Source: Bartonella rattimassiliensis 15908 (GTDB lineage: Bacteria > Pseudomonadota > Alphaproteobacteria > Rhizobiales > Rhizobiaceae). From it: 36,783 nt of DNA. The notes beneath the pieces were generated by a model, which was not told the DNA's origin, made no database searches, and worked only from the letters and a program-made list of their open reading frames with translations. The translations under genes were made by a program, and so were the position numbers. Below are positions 8,887 through 17,184 of the stretch, in pieces. The stretch lies in assembly GCF_000278215.1 (NCBI RefSeq), contig NZ_JH725064.1:40058-76840 (forward strand). The letters are read 5' to 3'. How positions within the stretch are numbered: the first letter of the stretch is position 1; each line of letters begins with the position of its first letter.

Positions 8887-9563
8887 ATAAAAGACATCGT
8901 GAAATTGTGGTATTAAAAATACCACAATCCTTATTTTCATCTTTGTATACGTTTTTAATGTGATTATAACCCCAGTTATTTAGGATATGAGATTTTCCGT
9001 AAGGGAATATTTGAAATTATAAGCATGATATTATGTGCATCTACCAAATACAAGCGACGATTCCAACGGCTCCTCCCTCTTCTCTTCACTTCCAGCATTT
9101 CAATCGGTGCATATACCTGAGGGAGCTTTACGAGAGCACACAAACAACCCCTGAGTTTTAAGAGGAATCCTGCGCCCTTAACGCCCCCCCACCATTCCAC
9201 AACCCAACAGCTCAACAGCAGTCCTCATTCTTCACTCCCCCTGATAGAGCTTATTTATTTAACGTAAACAGTTTTTTAGCTTGTTTTCGCTTTTTATCCT
9301 TCTTTTGCTCAATATTATTTTTCCTTTCAAAGAAACCGTTCACACATCATAGGAAATTTGTAAGGGATACGTCCTTGACAAGGATAAGAATTTTTGTTAG
9401 ATTTCTCTTAGTTTTTTGCAATTTTCACTTATTTGTTGTGCTAATGAGATGTATTAATGCGTACCTTAAGAGTGCGTTTTTATTTTACTCATCACAATGA
9501 AGAGGTGTGATGTTTTAATGCAAGTGTAATATCATAATGCAATGTTCTAGGGTGAACAGTGTA
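8887..9563. other. non-coding region upstream of rpmJ
   Basis: No gene is supported; the 79-codon minus-strand frame at 8976-9215 is a product of C-rich bias on the plus strand (C8 run at 9183-9190). A TTGACA at about 9374 sits inside the palindrome CCTTGACAAGG. Confidence 0.5.
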
Positions 9564-9594
9564 TTGGGGTTATGATTCATATTGCGGTTATAAT
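9564..9594 (+). promoter_or_regulatory. candidate promoter of rpmJ, with possible Zur-like site
   Basis: A perfect TATAAT lies at 9589-9594, 35 bases before the gene; TTGGGG at 9564-9569 is a weak -35 at a long 19-base spacing. The -10 is embedded in GGTTATAATATTGTGTTACA, which partly resembles alphaproteobacterial Zur operators (AT-rich GTTATAAyATAAC dyads). Zinc control is inferred from the gene type, not shown. Confidence 0.4.
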
Positions 9595-9629
9595 ATTGTG
9601 TTACATAAATTTTTTAAACGGTGAATATG

Positions 9630-9755
9630 ATGAAAATTAAAAATTCGCTTAAAGCACTAAAGGAACGCCATCGTGATAATCGTTTGGTGCGTCGTAAAGG
9701 TCGCGTTTATATCCTCAATAAAACGAACCCGCGTTTTAGGGCACGTCAGGGCTAG
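9630..9755 (+). CDS. rpmJ: 50S ribosomal protein L36, zinc-free (C-minus) type
   Basis: 41 residues: [20 protein letters not shown], then [21 protein letters not shown]. This is the long L36 form lacking the Cys/His zinc ligands of the classic 37-residue L36, as in E. coli YkgO. It is a component of the large ribosomal subunit. Two in-frame ATGs are adjacent (9627 and 9630); I chose the second because it gives the conserved MKIKNSLK start. The gene stands alone with its own promoter and terminator. Confidence 0.93.
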   Translation: MKIKNSLKALKERHRDNRLVRRKGRVYILNKTNPRFRARQG

Positions 9756-9778
9756 TTCTTTAGAATTAATGTTTTTAT

Positions 9779-9801
9779 GCCTACTTTTTGTAGGCTTAAA
9801 G
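9779..9801 (+). terminator. probable rpmJ terminator
   Basis: A perfect 6-bp stem GCCTAC/GTAGGC with a T5 loop lies 24 bases after the rpmJ stop, followed by TTAAAGATTTTTT. The T-run starts 6 bases after the stem, so termination may be weak. Confidence 0.6.
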
Positions 9802-9903
9802 ATTTTTTCTTAAGATTTTTTTTGGGGGGAATGATAACTTCATTGATTGCGAGTCCATTTTTTTGATAATGTTTAGGGCTTTATCTTTTTGGGGCTTGTT
9901 TTT

Positions 9904-10683
9904 ATGGTTTTTTCGATTTTTTTAAAAGCTTTTCGATTTTTTCAGTTACGTTTTTTTTATATTTCCCAGCGTATTTTTTTTATTTTTTCTGTTAGCATTT
10001 TTTGTTTTATTTCTTCGGGACATGGGAAAAATCCTCCTTCGTTTCCTGGCGATAAACCTTCCCCGCAATCGCTTTTACCGTTAGATGATCTCATCCCCAA
10101 TACTCCTGCCCCTTCTACGCCATTTTCTGATTCGTCAGCGGTCATTCTTGAAGATTTTGACTCAGATCAGCTTTCCCATGTTGACAAAGTTAAACAACAC
10201 AAAGAAGCAGAAATTTTACGTTTACTAAAAGAATTGAAGTATTGTGCTGATGTTGCTAAAGCAAGAAAGATCAGTCAACAACTTCAACATTTATGGTCTC
10301 AATCGGGAAGTGAAACGATTGATCTTTTGATGTCATGGGCTGAAACAGCTATTAACAGCGGCAATTATGGACTTGCGCTTGATTATATTGATAATGCTCT
10401 TGCACTTTTACCTCATTATGCTGAAGCTTGGGTAAGGCGTGCTTGGATTCACATTCAACTGAACGATTTCAAACTAGCCATGGTTGATCTCAACCATGCT
10501 CTTGAACTTGAGCCGCGTAATTATATAGCCTTTTTTGAACTTGGTATTACCATGGAATCGACCGAGCGTCCAGAACTTGCTCTGAAAGCTTATGAAACAG
10601 CATTAGAGTACTATCCACAAATGCAGAAGGTTCAAAAGCGTATTGAGGCTCTGTTAGAGGAACGATCACCGCAAGCTCTTTGA
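9904..10683 (+). CDS. exported TPR-repeat protein
   Basis: About 259 residues from the ATG at 9904; a TTG five codons earlier is the alternative. The N-terminus is strongly hydrophobic with Arg/Phe-rich segments (IFFIFSVSIFCFISSGHG), consistent with a signal peptide or anchor, followed by a Pro/Ser-rich linker to about residue 85. Two to three tetratricopeptide repeats follow: residues of NYGLALDYIDNALALLPHYA, AWVRRAWIHIQLNDFKLAMV, and ELGITMESTERPELALKAYE. TPRs mediate protein-protein contacts; the partner is unknown. Rhizobiales genomes commonly carry one such TPR protein. It stands alone between rpmJ and the Brt-like RNA. Confidence 0.85.
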   Translation: MVFSIFLKAFRFFQLRFFYISQRIFFIFSVSIFCFISSGHGKNPPSFPGDKPSPQSLLPLDDLIPNTPAPSTPFSDSSAVILEDFDSDQLSHVDKVKQHKEAEILRLLKELKYCADVAKARKISQQLQHLWSQSGSETIDLLMSWAETAINSGNYGLALDYIDNALALLPHYAEAWVRRAWIHIQLNDFKLAMVDLNHALELEPRNYIAFFELGITMESTERPELALKAYETALEYYPQMQKVQKRIEALLEERSPQAL

Positions 10684-10731
10684 CAGGCTTTTAAATGTTG
10701 TCATAATAAAATAAGAATATTTTAATTTTTC

Positions 10732-10760
10732 TTGCCAATTTTCTGAAATTACTTTACGAA
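10732..10760 (+). promoter_or_regulatory. promoter of Brt-like RNA, copy 1
   Basis: TTGCCA (10732-10737), a 17-base spacer, then TACGAA (10755-10760). The whole 29-base block is conserved in the two inverted decayed copies (minus strand near 17458-17490 and 18090-18118), which marks it as functional in the ancestor. Confidence 0.6.
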
Positions 10761-10766
10761 TAAGAG

Positions 10767-10972
10767 AATGTTTTTGATCGTCTACGCAACGATCAATAGG
10801 GAACTAAAAGCCCTAAGTTCGAGCGTACAATTGAGCCCACTGTTGTGGGTATCCCGGGATTCCGGGAGATTTTGCTATGTCCAGGTGCTTCTCAGCACTA
10901 AAAGCAAAAAACTGACTCGGACTCAGTACTTTTAGACTCCCGGAATACCAATGCGAGGGCGCTCGCAACCGG
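10767..10972 (+). ncRNA. Brt-like structured RNA, copy 1 (upstream of intact regulator)
   Basis: A leader of about 205 nt between a promoter and the XRE gene can fold into: stem 10774-10781/10789-10796 (TTGATCGT/ACGATCAA); GAACT/AGTTC 10801-10805/10816-10820; CCCAC/GTGGG 10836-10849; a long 10-bp pairing 10859-10868/10937-10946 enclosing GTGCT/AGCAC (10885-10898); and GCGAG/CTCGC 10953-10966. The two other copies in this window keep most stems, with compensatory changes in the first: A77-T93 becomes G-C in copy 3 and G80-C90 becomes A-T in copy 2 (last two digits of position). Arrangement and size fit the Brt RNAs described in Bartonella henselae, which sit in tandem with Trp regulators. Both ends are estimates. 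Confidence 0.75.
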
Positions 10973-10984
10973 AGGGGGCTTAAA

Positions 10985-11353
10985 GTGCAAACTAAAAATC
11001 CACATTTTATTGATATTTTAATAGGTAAAAAAATTCGTTATAGACGCATTTCAATGGGGTTTTCTCAAAAGGAATTAGGGAACTTTTTAGGCGTGAGCTT
11101 CCAACAAATTCAAAAATACGAAAAAGGCTTCAATCGTGTCAGTGCAAAATGTTTGTTAGAAATCGCCCAAAAACTAGAAGTACCGATAAGTTTTTTTTAT
11201 GAAGATCTTTTAACAGCAGATGTTTCCACAAAAGATAATCCCTCACACTATGACCAAGACGCCTACAGCGAAAAAGAACATGCCCTTTTAAAAAACTTTA
11301 GAGAGCTCAAACCGAAAAAACAGAAAGCAATTTTTTGGTTAATCTCTGATTAA
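10985..11353 (+). CDS. XRE-family transcriptional regulator paired with Brt-like RNA
   Basis: 122 residues starting with GTG, chosen because GGAGGGGG lies 6 bases upstream and the same GTG context is kept in the decayed copy at 17863. The helix-turn-helix covers about residues 11-66 (KKIRYRRISMGFSQKELGNF, LGVSFQQIQKYEKGFNRVSA), followed by AQKLEVPISFFYEDL and a Lys-rich tail (RELKPKKQKAIFWLISD). The fold is that of a cytoplasmic DNA-binding protein such as the repressor-like regulators. In B. henselae the related Trp proteins are reported to act with Brt RNAs in controlling the badA adhesin; target here is unknown. The last 86 bases recur exactly at the window start. Confidence 0.9.
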   Translation: MQTKNPHFIDILIGKKIRYRRISMGFSQKELGNFLGVSFQQIQKYEKGFNRVSAKCLLEIAQKLEVPISFFYEDLLTADVSTKDNPSHYDQDAYSEKEHALLKNFRELKPKKQKAIFWLISD

Positions 11354-11408
11354 ACGGAAGCACGCTCATCAACATTATTTTCTCATCTATCCCTTTAGTA
11401 AAATTTAT

Positions 11409-11561
11409 ATCCCCCTCAACGAGGTAGATTCATCAAGAACAACCAGCAAATCCTATCCCCTCACACCACTCTTCACACATGCCTTTGCACCACCGTCTCT
11501 TGTCCACATCATCCTCACCAACCTATCCCACATATACATTCTCTCCTGCATTCCTCCCCCC
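11409..11561 (+). repeat. 153-bp perfect direct repeat, copy 1
   Basis: Starts ATCCCCCTCAACGAGGTAGA and ends CTGCATTCCTCCCCC; identical by eye over the whole length to 11908-12060, 499 bp away. It begins shortly after the end of the XRE regulator. Confidence 0.9.
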
Positions 11562-11907
11562 CTTCTCTCCAATCAAGGCTCTTAAACATTCCTCTTCATC
11601 TCACCTTGCTCTCCATTCACAAAATTCTTCACCCCAACGTATCCCTTCATTCACAAACTCGTTTCCCCATAACCATTCTCTTCCACATTTCATATCATGA
11701 AAAACGCCCAACACGACCAAAAACATACACAACGCATAAAGCCGCCATTTCCTTAACTTTCCCTTCCTTTTTTACGGATACAAATTTTCACGCTTTTACA
11801 TTTTTACAGAAAATAACAAACTCTCCCCAGCTCTGCGCTGCAAACAATGCGGTCTGTAAACAATGCTCTACACCGCAGCTTCTTACTCACCGCCTTCGAT
11901 TGATTTT

Positions 11908-12060
11908 ATCCCCCTCAACGAGGTAGATTCATCAAGAACAACCAGCAAATCCTATCCCCTCACACCACTCTTCACACATGCCTTTGCACCACCGTCTCTT
12001 GTCCACATCATCCTCACCAACCTATCCCACATATACATTCTCTCCTGCATTCCTCCCCCC
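11908..12060 (+). repeat. 153-bp perfect direct repeat, copy 2
   Basis: Identical to 11409-11561. The flanks diverge at once on both sides (a run of C differs by one base at the right end). Confidence 0.9.
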
Positions 12061-12189
12061 TTTGTCAACGCACCAACAGACTTATTCCCCTCTTTCACTC
12101 CATCTTTTCCTCACAATTGATAAAACAGCCCTAAAAGATGACCCCACAAAGCAAAAACGTCAAAAACGCACCGTCATTTATCCACCTTA

Positions 12190-12410
12190 TTCAATGTATT
12201 GATTTATAATGATAATATAGCATTATTCATATTGAATTAAAGACCCGAATAACGTAAGATTCTCTCATTTCAAATCTGCCTATCTCAAATCAATCAAAAT
12301 CATTCGCTTGCACAGCACAACCGGGATGAGTGTGTGGATCAAATTTGTATAAGAAAGGACTAAAAATGGCTTTTATGAACCGTGTGAATGCAAAGGCTGT
12401 CGCAACATTG
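12190..12410 (+). repeat. integrase-leader repeat, copy C
   Basis: Contains TATTGATTTATAATGATAAT, AACGTAAGATTCTCTCATTT, TCAATCAAAATCATTCGCTT, TTGTATAAGAAAGGACT and the start of the integrase frame (ATGGCTTTTATGAACCG, then TGCAAAGGCTGTCGCA). Integrase similarity stops at about 12410. No inverted partner was seen nearby. Confidence 0.8.
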
Positions 12411-12654
12411 AATAAGATCTCTTTTCAAAACCTTCACCAAACATTCCCCCGAAACATAAAAATCAAGGAGTCTCAATAATCCATTCTGCATCCCCCCACC
12501 TGTTTTTTTTGCTTTAAATAAGCCATCCATCAATTATGCAGCCATTTCCAGCGACCACCAGCAAGGTTGTAAAAAAACTCTCATAAAGCTTTATGAAAAA
12601 TAAGAAATTGAGGTTATTTTATCTCTAGCAGAAACTCTGAAATTGTTTTATATT

Positions 12655-12800
12655 AGAGAAGGGTGTTCTGCGCTTCTCGACAGGAAATAACGTATTCCTG
12701 AGACCTTATTGATCTCCAAGGGAGCTGTCCCTGATGAAGCCCGTGGGCTTTTTCATATGGCGCCCACCTATTTTTTTAGGTTCCCGGGATCAACTTTTTC
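12655..12800 (+). ncRNA. ssrS: probable 6S RNA
   Basis: Between non-coding DNA and fau lies a compact GC-richer block of about 145 bases. In alphaproteobacteria the 6S RNA gene is typically just upstream of the 5-formyltetrahydrofolate cyclo-ligase gene, and the 3' part here (TTTCATATGGCGCCCACCTA, then GGTTCCCGGGATCAA) resembles what I recall of alphaproteobacterial 6S. Pairings visible: TTGATC at 12708 with GATCAA near 12788, CAGGAA/TTCCTG, AGGGA/TCCCT, and AAGCC/GGCTT. A TATATT -10 lies at 12649-12654. 6S binds RNA polymerase holoenzyme. I could not build an unambiguous rod-shaped fold by eye, so identity rests mainly on position; ends are approximate. Confidence 0.55.
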
Positions 12801-13017
12801 CATCGGCTGTTGTGGATCGCCCCTTTTTTGCATAACTTTTTTAGATCGATAACAATTTTTCCAAAATTACTGATGCCTTTTTGCATGAAGCATGCTTTAT
12901 TTATGAGACAAGGTATACTCTTTTCAAGGGATAAGAATGACAACAAATTTTAACTTATGAGATTTGCAAATAGCTTACAAAAATAATACACTCTATCTAT
13001 TTCATCCCTTCAGCACA

Positions 13018-13278
13018 GCAGCGCCGTAAAAGCAGCTTATTGCATCATGGTGCTCTTTCAACAATGCTCTTTCACGAGAAGAGCGCCCCCTCTTTTCACA
13101 GCGTGCCTGTGATCATTCTACTGAATATCTTGAAAAAACAGGAACGGATTTTTCACGGCTCATTTTGGCAGGCTATTGGCCTATCAAATCGGAAATTGAT
13201 TCCCGTCCTTTACTTAAAGCTAGAACATTATGCAGTGGACATCTCTCCTTACCAACTAGTATTTGCTTCTACCACAGG
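13018..13278 (+). pseudogene. decayed partial duplicate of fau (5' part)
   Basis: About 260 bases repeat the fau coding sequence (about 13360-13610) with point changes and small indels. Long identical stretches include CTCTTTCACGAGAAGAGCGC, ACGGATTTTTCACGGCTCAT and TATTGGCCTATCAAATCGGA. The reading frame is interrupted and there is no start. The copy ends where the intact gene's leader begins, so it is a tandem, truncated duplication. Confidence 0.9.
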
Positions 13279-13316
13279 ATAAAATACCAACAGTTAATAA
13301 AATCGTTGATAAGAAA

Positions 13317-13922
13317 ATGCCCGCCGATATCCCCCACGAGATAGCTTTATCGCTTCGCGCGCAACACCGTAAAAGCAGTTTATCGCGCCGCGATGCTCTT
13401 TCACGAGAAGAGCGCACCCTCTTTTCACAGCGTGCCTGTGATCATTTTATTAAATATCTTGAAAAAACAGGAACGGATTTTTCACGGCTCATTTTGGCAG
13501 GCTATTGGCCTATCAAATCGGAAATTGATCCCCGTCCTTTACTTAATGCTATAACGTTACGCGGTGGCCGTCTCGCCTTACCGGCAGTAGTTGATTCCAC
13601 CACCATGATTTTTCGTGCATTTTCTCCCGATATGACTTTAAAACCCATGCGTTTTGGCACCTTTGGCCCCGATGGCGAGAATGCTGTTGTTTTTCCTAAT
13701 ATGATTATTGTTCCGCTTTCTGCGTTTGATCCTCAATGCCACCGTCTTGGCTATGGTGGAGGATATTATGACCGTACGGTTAAAGTTCTTGAAAAACAAG
13801 GATATCAACCGACATTATTGGGCCTAGGGTTTTCGTGTCAAGAGGTTTCCTCTATTCCAGCAACAGAACATGATTTACAAGTACAAGGAATTTTTACAGA
13901 AAAAGGTTTCTTAAAATGTTAA
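13317..13922 (+). CDS. 5-formyltetrahydrofolate cyclo-ligase
   Basis: Converts 5-formyl-THF to 5,10-methenyl-THF using ATP. The 201 residues show the family features: R-x-x-x-SLSRRDALSREE near the N-terminus, ILAGYWPIKSEIDPRPLL (about 70-87), GGRLALPAVV, MRFGTFGPDGENAV, IIVPLSAFD, the ATP-site signature RLGYGGGYYDR (about 155-165), and LLGLGFSCQEV near the end. I chose the ATG at 13317; a TTG at 13263 lies inside the decayed duplicate and adds unrelated residues. The next gene follows within 20 bases. The ssrS-fau order is ancestral in alphaproteobacteria. Confidence 0.93.
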   Translation: MPADIPHEIALSLRAQHRKSSLSRRDALSREERTLFSQRACDHFIKYLEKTGTDFSRLILAGYWPIKSEIDPRPLLNAITLRGGRLALPAVVDSTTMIFRAFSPDMTLKPMRFGTFGPDGENAVVFPNMIIVPLSAFDPQCHRLGYGGGYYDRTVKVLEKQGYQPTLLGLGFSCQEVSSIPATEHDLQVQGIFTEKGFLKC

Positions 13923-13940
13923 AATGTGATTAAAACGCCT

Positions 13941-14762
13941 ATGCGTTTTTTATTTTTAGGTGATATTGTTGGTTACACAGGCTGTAAGGTTGTTTTTAAA
14001 CACCTTCCTCAATTAATTGAGGGGTGGCAGCTTGACTTTGTTGTTGTGAACGGTGAAAATGCCTCTGATGGTTTTGGTCTGACACAAGAGACGTATCAAG
14101 ATCTCTTGATGGTTGGTGCTGATGTTGTCACCACAGGCAATCATGCTTTTTCTCATAAAGAAGCATTAAAGTATGCACATGAGAGTGATCGTTTTTTACG
14201 TCCTGCTAATTTCCCGCATGAGACTCCAGGAAGAGGTTCTGGCGTTTTTACAGCAAAAAATGGCGGGCGTGTTCTTGTTGCGAATCTGTTGGGCAATGTA
14301 TTTATGCCATACAAAGTTATTGATCCCTTTGAAACAGCGGAAAATATTCTTTTAGCCTGTTCATTGATGGAACAAGCTGATGCAATTATTTTTGACTTTC
14401 ACGGAGAAACGACGAGCGAGAAGCAATGTTTTGGTCATTTTCTTGATGGTCGTGTCAGTGTTATCGTTGGCACTCATACGCATATTCCCACCGCTGATGC
14501 GCAAATCTTAGAAGGTGGCAGTGCTTATTTAACAGATGCCGGCATGTGTGGAGATTATAATTCATCCCTTGGCATGGATAAAGAAGAACCATTACACCGT
14601 TTTCTTTACCAAAAGAAGCAAGATCGTTTTGAACCGGCGCGTGGTCCAGCCACTCTTTGTGGTTTAGCAGTTGAGATTTCAGATCGCACAGGTTTAGCAG
14701 AAAAGGTCTCGGCGGTACGAATTGGTCCTCATTTAAAATCTGAAGTTCCAGATTTTTGGTAG
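13941..14762 (+). CDS. TIGR00282/YmdB-family metallophosphoesterase
   Basis: 273 residues from the ATG at 13941, which gives the family start MRFLFLGDIVGYTG; a GTG five codons earlier (13926) is the alternative and neither has a clear Shine-Dalgarno. Metal-ligand motifs are all present: GDIVG (Asp near 8), VVNGENASDG (about 34-43), TTGNHAF (about 65-71), DFHGETTSEK, VGTHTHIPTADA and the downstream TDAGMCGDYNSSLGM. Members in Bacillus (YmdB) act on 2',3'-cyclic nucleotides; the role in alphaproteobacteria is not known. It follows fau directly and is probably co-transcribed. Confidence 0.93.
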   Translation: MRFLFLGDIVGYTGCKVVFKHLPQLIEGWQLDFVVVNGENASDGFGLTQETYQDLLMVGADVVTTGNHAFSHKEALKYAHESDRFLRPANFPHETPGRGSGVFTAKNGGRVLVANLLGNVFMPYKVIDPFETAENILLACSLMEQADAIIFDFHGETTSEKQCFGHFLDGRVSVIVGTHTHIPTADAQILEGGSAYLTDAGMCGDYNSSLGMDKEEPLHRFLYQKKQDRFEPARGPATLCGLAVEISDRTGLAEKVSAVRIGPHLKSEVPDFW

Positions 14763-15069
14763 GCTTCTTTTAAGCCCCCCTTCGATAACCTCTCAGGCTG
14801 TTTTTTTATGAACACTCACCATGTTACTCTATTTGGGGACTCTTTTTGGCAAAATGATTTTTCAAATTCCCAATCCTCCATAACTTCTAGATCTGTAAAT
14901 CATTTTTACGAACAGACCTTCATTAAAATGATAAAACGAAAAGCGATGTATAAACTATAGTTCTTTTCCTGTGCATAACGATAAAGGATTAGAAAATATG
15001 ACTATACTTATAAATATAAATATAAATATAAATTAAATTTATAATTCTTAAGTTTGAAAAGTATTTTTT
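14763..15069. other. non-coding, with a short TATAAA tandem repeat
   Basis: A GGCTT/AAGCC hairpin at 14762-14776 overlaps the end of the preceding gene but has no T-run. Four consecutive TATAAA units lie at about 15009-15033, a slippage-prone tract 40 bases before the transporter gene. Confidence 0.6.
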
Positions 15070-16269
15070 GTGTACAATAAGCCTTCTTTATTATTTATAA
15101 TATCTATTATCTGTTTATCAGTAGGTGGTCTAATTTCGACGGATATTATTTTACCAGCTTTTGAATCTATGCGCCAATATTATCAGGTGACAGAGTCAGA
15201 TATTCAGAGTGCTGTGGCTATTTTTTTACTCGCCTTAGCAATTGGACAATTGATTTATGGACCGCTCAGCGATAATTTTGGACGTAAAAAGACGCTTTTA
15301 TTTGGCTTGTTTTTGTGGTTGTTTTCCACATTAGGTATAATTTACACAGTTAATCTTCAAGCTTTTTTCATCCTCCGCTTTTTACAAGGTCTTGGAGCCT
15401 GCTCAGGGATTGTTTTAAGTCGCGCGATTATTAATGATTTGGTGGATAAAAAAGCAGCAGGAAGACTTTATTTAGTTATTTTTCCTTTTGTGGGAACATC
15501 ACCAGCCCTTGCTCCCTTAATTGGAGGGCTTTTATTACAATTTTTTAATTGGAAAGCTATTTTTATCTTTTTAAGTCTTTTTATACTTTCAACTATTTTT
15601 CTCTGTTATTTTGTCCTAACAGAAACCCTTTCCCCTATAAAACGACAATCTTTTACACCTGTGACAATCATTAAGGGCAGTTTGGGAGTCCTTAGAAATA
15701 AACAGTTTATTTTTTACGCACTAATTTTGTGTTTTGCCTATGCAACCTATTTCGCTTATCTTGTAGAATCGCCTTTTTTTCTCACAGCTTTGGGTTTATC
15801 AACTTACTATCTTGGTTACAGTTACATTGGTGTTTCTTTAACTTATGTTTTAGGAAACTTAGTAGCACGAAGATTTCTTAAGCAAGAATCTATGGAGCGG
15901 ACTGTCCGACGTGGATATATTATTTTTGTCATAGGAGGAATATTATTTGGCCTCCAAATGTATGTGAGTCCGTGGCCACTTATAACGAGTTTAAGTGCTA
16001 TTTCACTTCTTACTTTTGGCAATGGTTTTTTGTTGCCGTTAGGAACAGCTTTGGCGATTTCGTCGCATCCACAAGCTGCTGGAACTGCTTCTGGTGTTAT
16101 GGGCGCTTTACAATTAGGGAGCGCAGCATTAAGCGCTGAAATTATTGGAAAAATATCCGGCCATGATCCATGGAATGTTGCCATTTTATTAGCAGCGTGC
16201 TGTATAGTGGGTTTTGTCATTTATATTCGAAAAGCAAATTATTTTACGACCATAAATCAAGCCAAATAA
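15070..16269 (+). CDS. MFS transporter, Bcr/CflA drug-efflux type
   Basis: 399 residues with 12 predicted membrane helices, the normal size for Bcr/CflA exporters. Helix 1 carries SVGGLISTDIILPAFESM, the loop 2-3 motif A reads GPLSDNFGRKKTLLFG (about 74-89), and RFLQGLGACSGIVLSRAIIN (helix 4, motif B-like Arg) and GTSPALAPLIGGLL (helix 5, antiporter motif C-like) follow, as in the subfamily. The start is GTG at 15070 with only a weak AAG upstream. Substrate unknown. A decayed aldolase gene follows closely, so the two may once have formed a pathway operon. Confidence 0.9.
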   Translation: MYNKPSLLFIISIICLSVGGLISTDIILPAFESMRQYYQVTESDIQSAVAIFLLALAIGQLIYGPLSDNFGRKKTLLFGLFLWLFSTLGIIYTVNLQAFFILRFLQGLGACSGIVLSRAIINDLVDKKAAGRLYLVIFPFVGTSPALAPLIGGLLLQFFNWKAIFIFLSLFILSTIFLCYFVLTETLSPIKRQSFTPVTIIKGSLGVLRNKQFIFYALILCFAYATYFAYLVESPFFLTALGLSTYYLGYSYIGVSLTYVLGNLVARRFLKQESMERTVRRGYIIFVIGGILFGLQMYVSPWPLITSLSAISLLTFGNGFLLPLGTALAISSHPQAAGTASGVMGALQLGSAALSAEIIGKISGHDPWNVAILLAACCIVGFVIYIRKANYFTTINQAK

Positions 16270-16286
16270 CTAGATTTGGGAAACTA

Positions 16287-17155
16287 TGCTTAAAAATCTT
16301 GCTATCACTTTACGTAATGGAGGATATTGGCACCAATTTTCTTTTTCATAAGACTATATCATCGAGCATATTAAAAAATCTGATCGATGCTCAAGTTGAC
16401 TATATTAAGCTCAGCTATCGTAAAGGTTCGTTTAAACCGATGGACAACGTGGGTCAAACAGCTTTGTACTCTAATGATTATATTCAATGATAACACACTT
16501 CTGTTCCAGATGCTAAACTTATCATTATTACCCATGCGCATAATATTAACCATCTGGATATGCGGAGAGCTAAAAAATTTTAGAATTATACTTTTATGCT
16601 TATGTCTCAATAAAAATGATCTTAAATCTACATTTGCACTCTACGCTATGCTAGCTTTTTAGGGTTGTCTACCAGTATCAACATCACAAGAGTAAGCCAA
16701 GGAGATAAAAACTAACAGACGATAGCAAAAACAGCAAATAATTATCGAGCTAGCACTTTGTATTTGGCCGATTTTAATGGAAGCCTTTTACCCGATACTG
16801 TAACACACTTCATGCAAAAAACAAAGGGTATAACACGTTTAGAAATTGGTTTTCATGCACACGATAATTTAGGTATGGCTATGGCAAAGTGCCTAAGCCG
16901 GAAAAGCCAAGCGCAGGAAATTTCACTTTAGAGTTATGGTTAGCACTTTTAAATCTGCGTAAAAAGGAAGTATTTTCTACGGTAGGTAAAATTTTGCCAC
17001 AAACAGGACATCTAAAGATCCATTCTTTTTTTCACCTTTTCCACAACACTCTATCGATTTTCTTTTAGCCTTAAATAATTTAAGCGTTAGCGATCAAACT
17101 TTGCTAATGTCATCCCCCTTCTCTTAGAAAGAGGCTATAGAATAATTCATTTTTG
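16287..17155 (+). pseudogene. HMGL-like (DmpG/LeuA-type) aldolase pseudogene
   Basis: Pieces in different frames give a recognisable HMGL-like aldolase: ITLRNGGYWHQFSFS (family TLRDGG), DAQVDYIKLSYRKGSFKP, YLADFNGSLLPDTVTHFMQ, then IGFHAHDNLGMAMAK (metal-binding HxHxxxG-like segment) and GNFTLELWLALLNLRKKEVF. At least four stops or frameshifts separate them, and TLRDGG has become TLRNGG. It begins 18 bases after the transporter stop. The substrate cannot be inferred. Confidence 0.8.
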
Positions 17156-17184
17156 AGGAAAAAGCCTCTTTAAACTTTTTACAC

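Larger units (their letters stand above)
11354..12190. other. non-coding, C-rich DNA with internal duplication
   Basis: Several overlapping plus-strand frames here (Pro/Ser/Thr/His-rich) are artefacts of C/T-rich sequence and are duplicated with it. No ribosome binding site or domain. It holds the two copies of the 153-bp direct repeat. Confidence 0.6.

Noticed and set aside
11479-12202. Several overlapping Ser/Pro/Thr-rich frames
   Set aside because: They lie in the duplicated C-rich DNA; the same peptide recurs only because the 153-bp DNA repeat recurs. No start signals.
15843-16220. 125-codon minus-strand frame
   Set aside because: Antisense shadow of the MFS transporter, no ribosome site.
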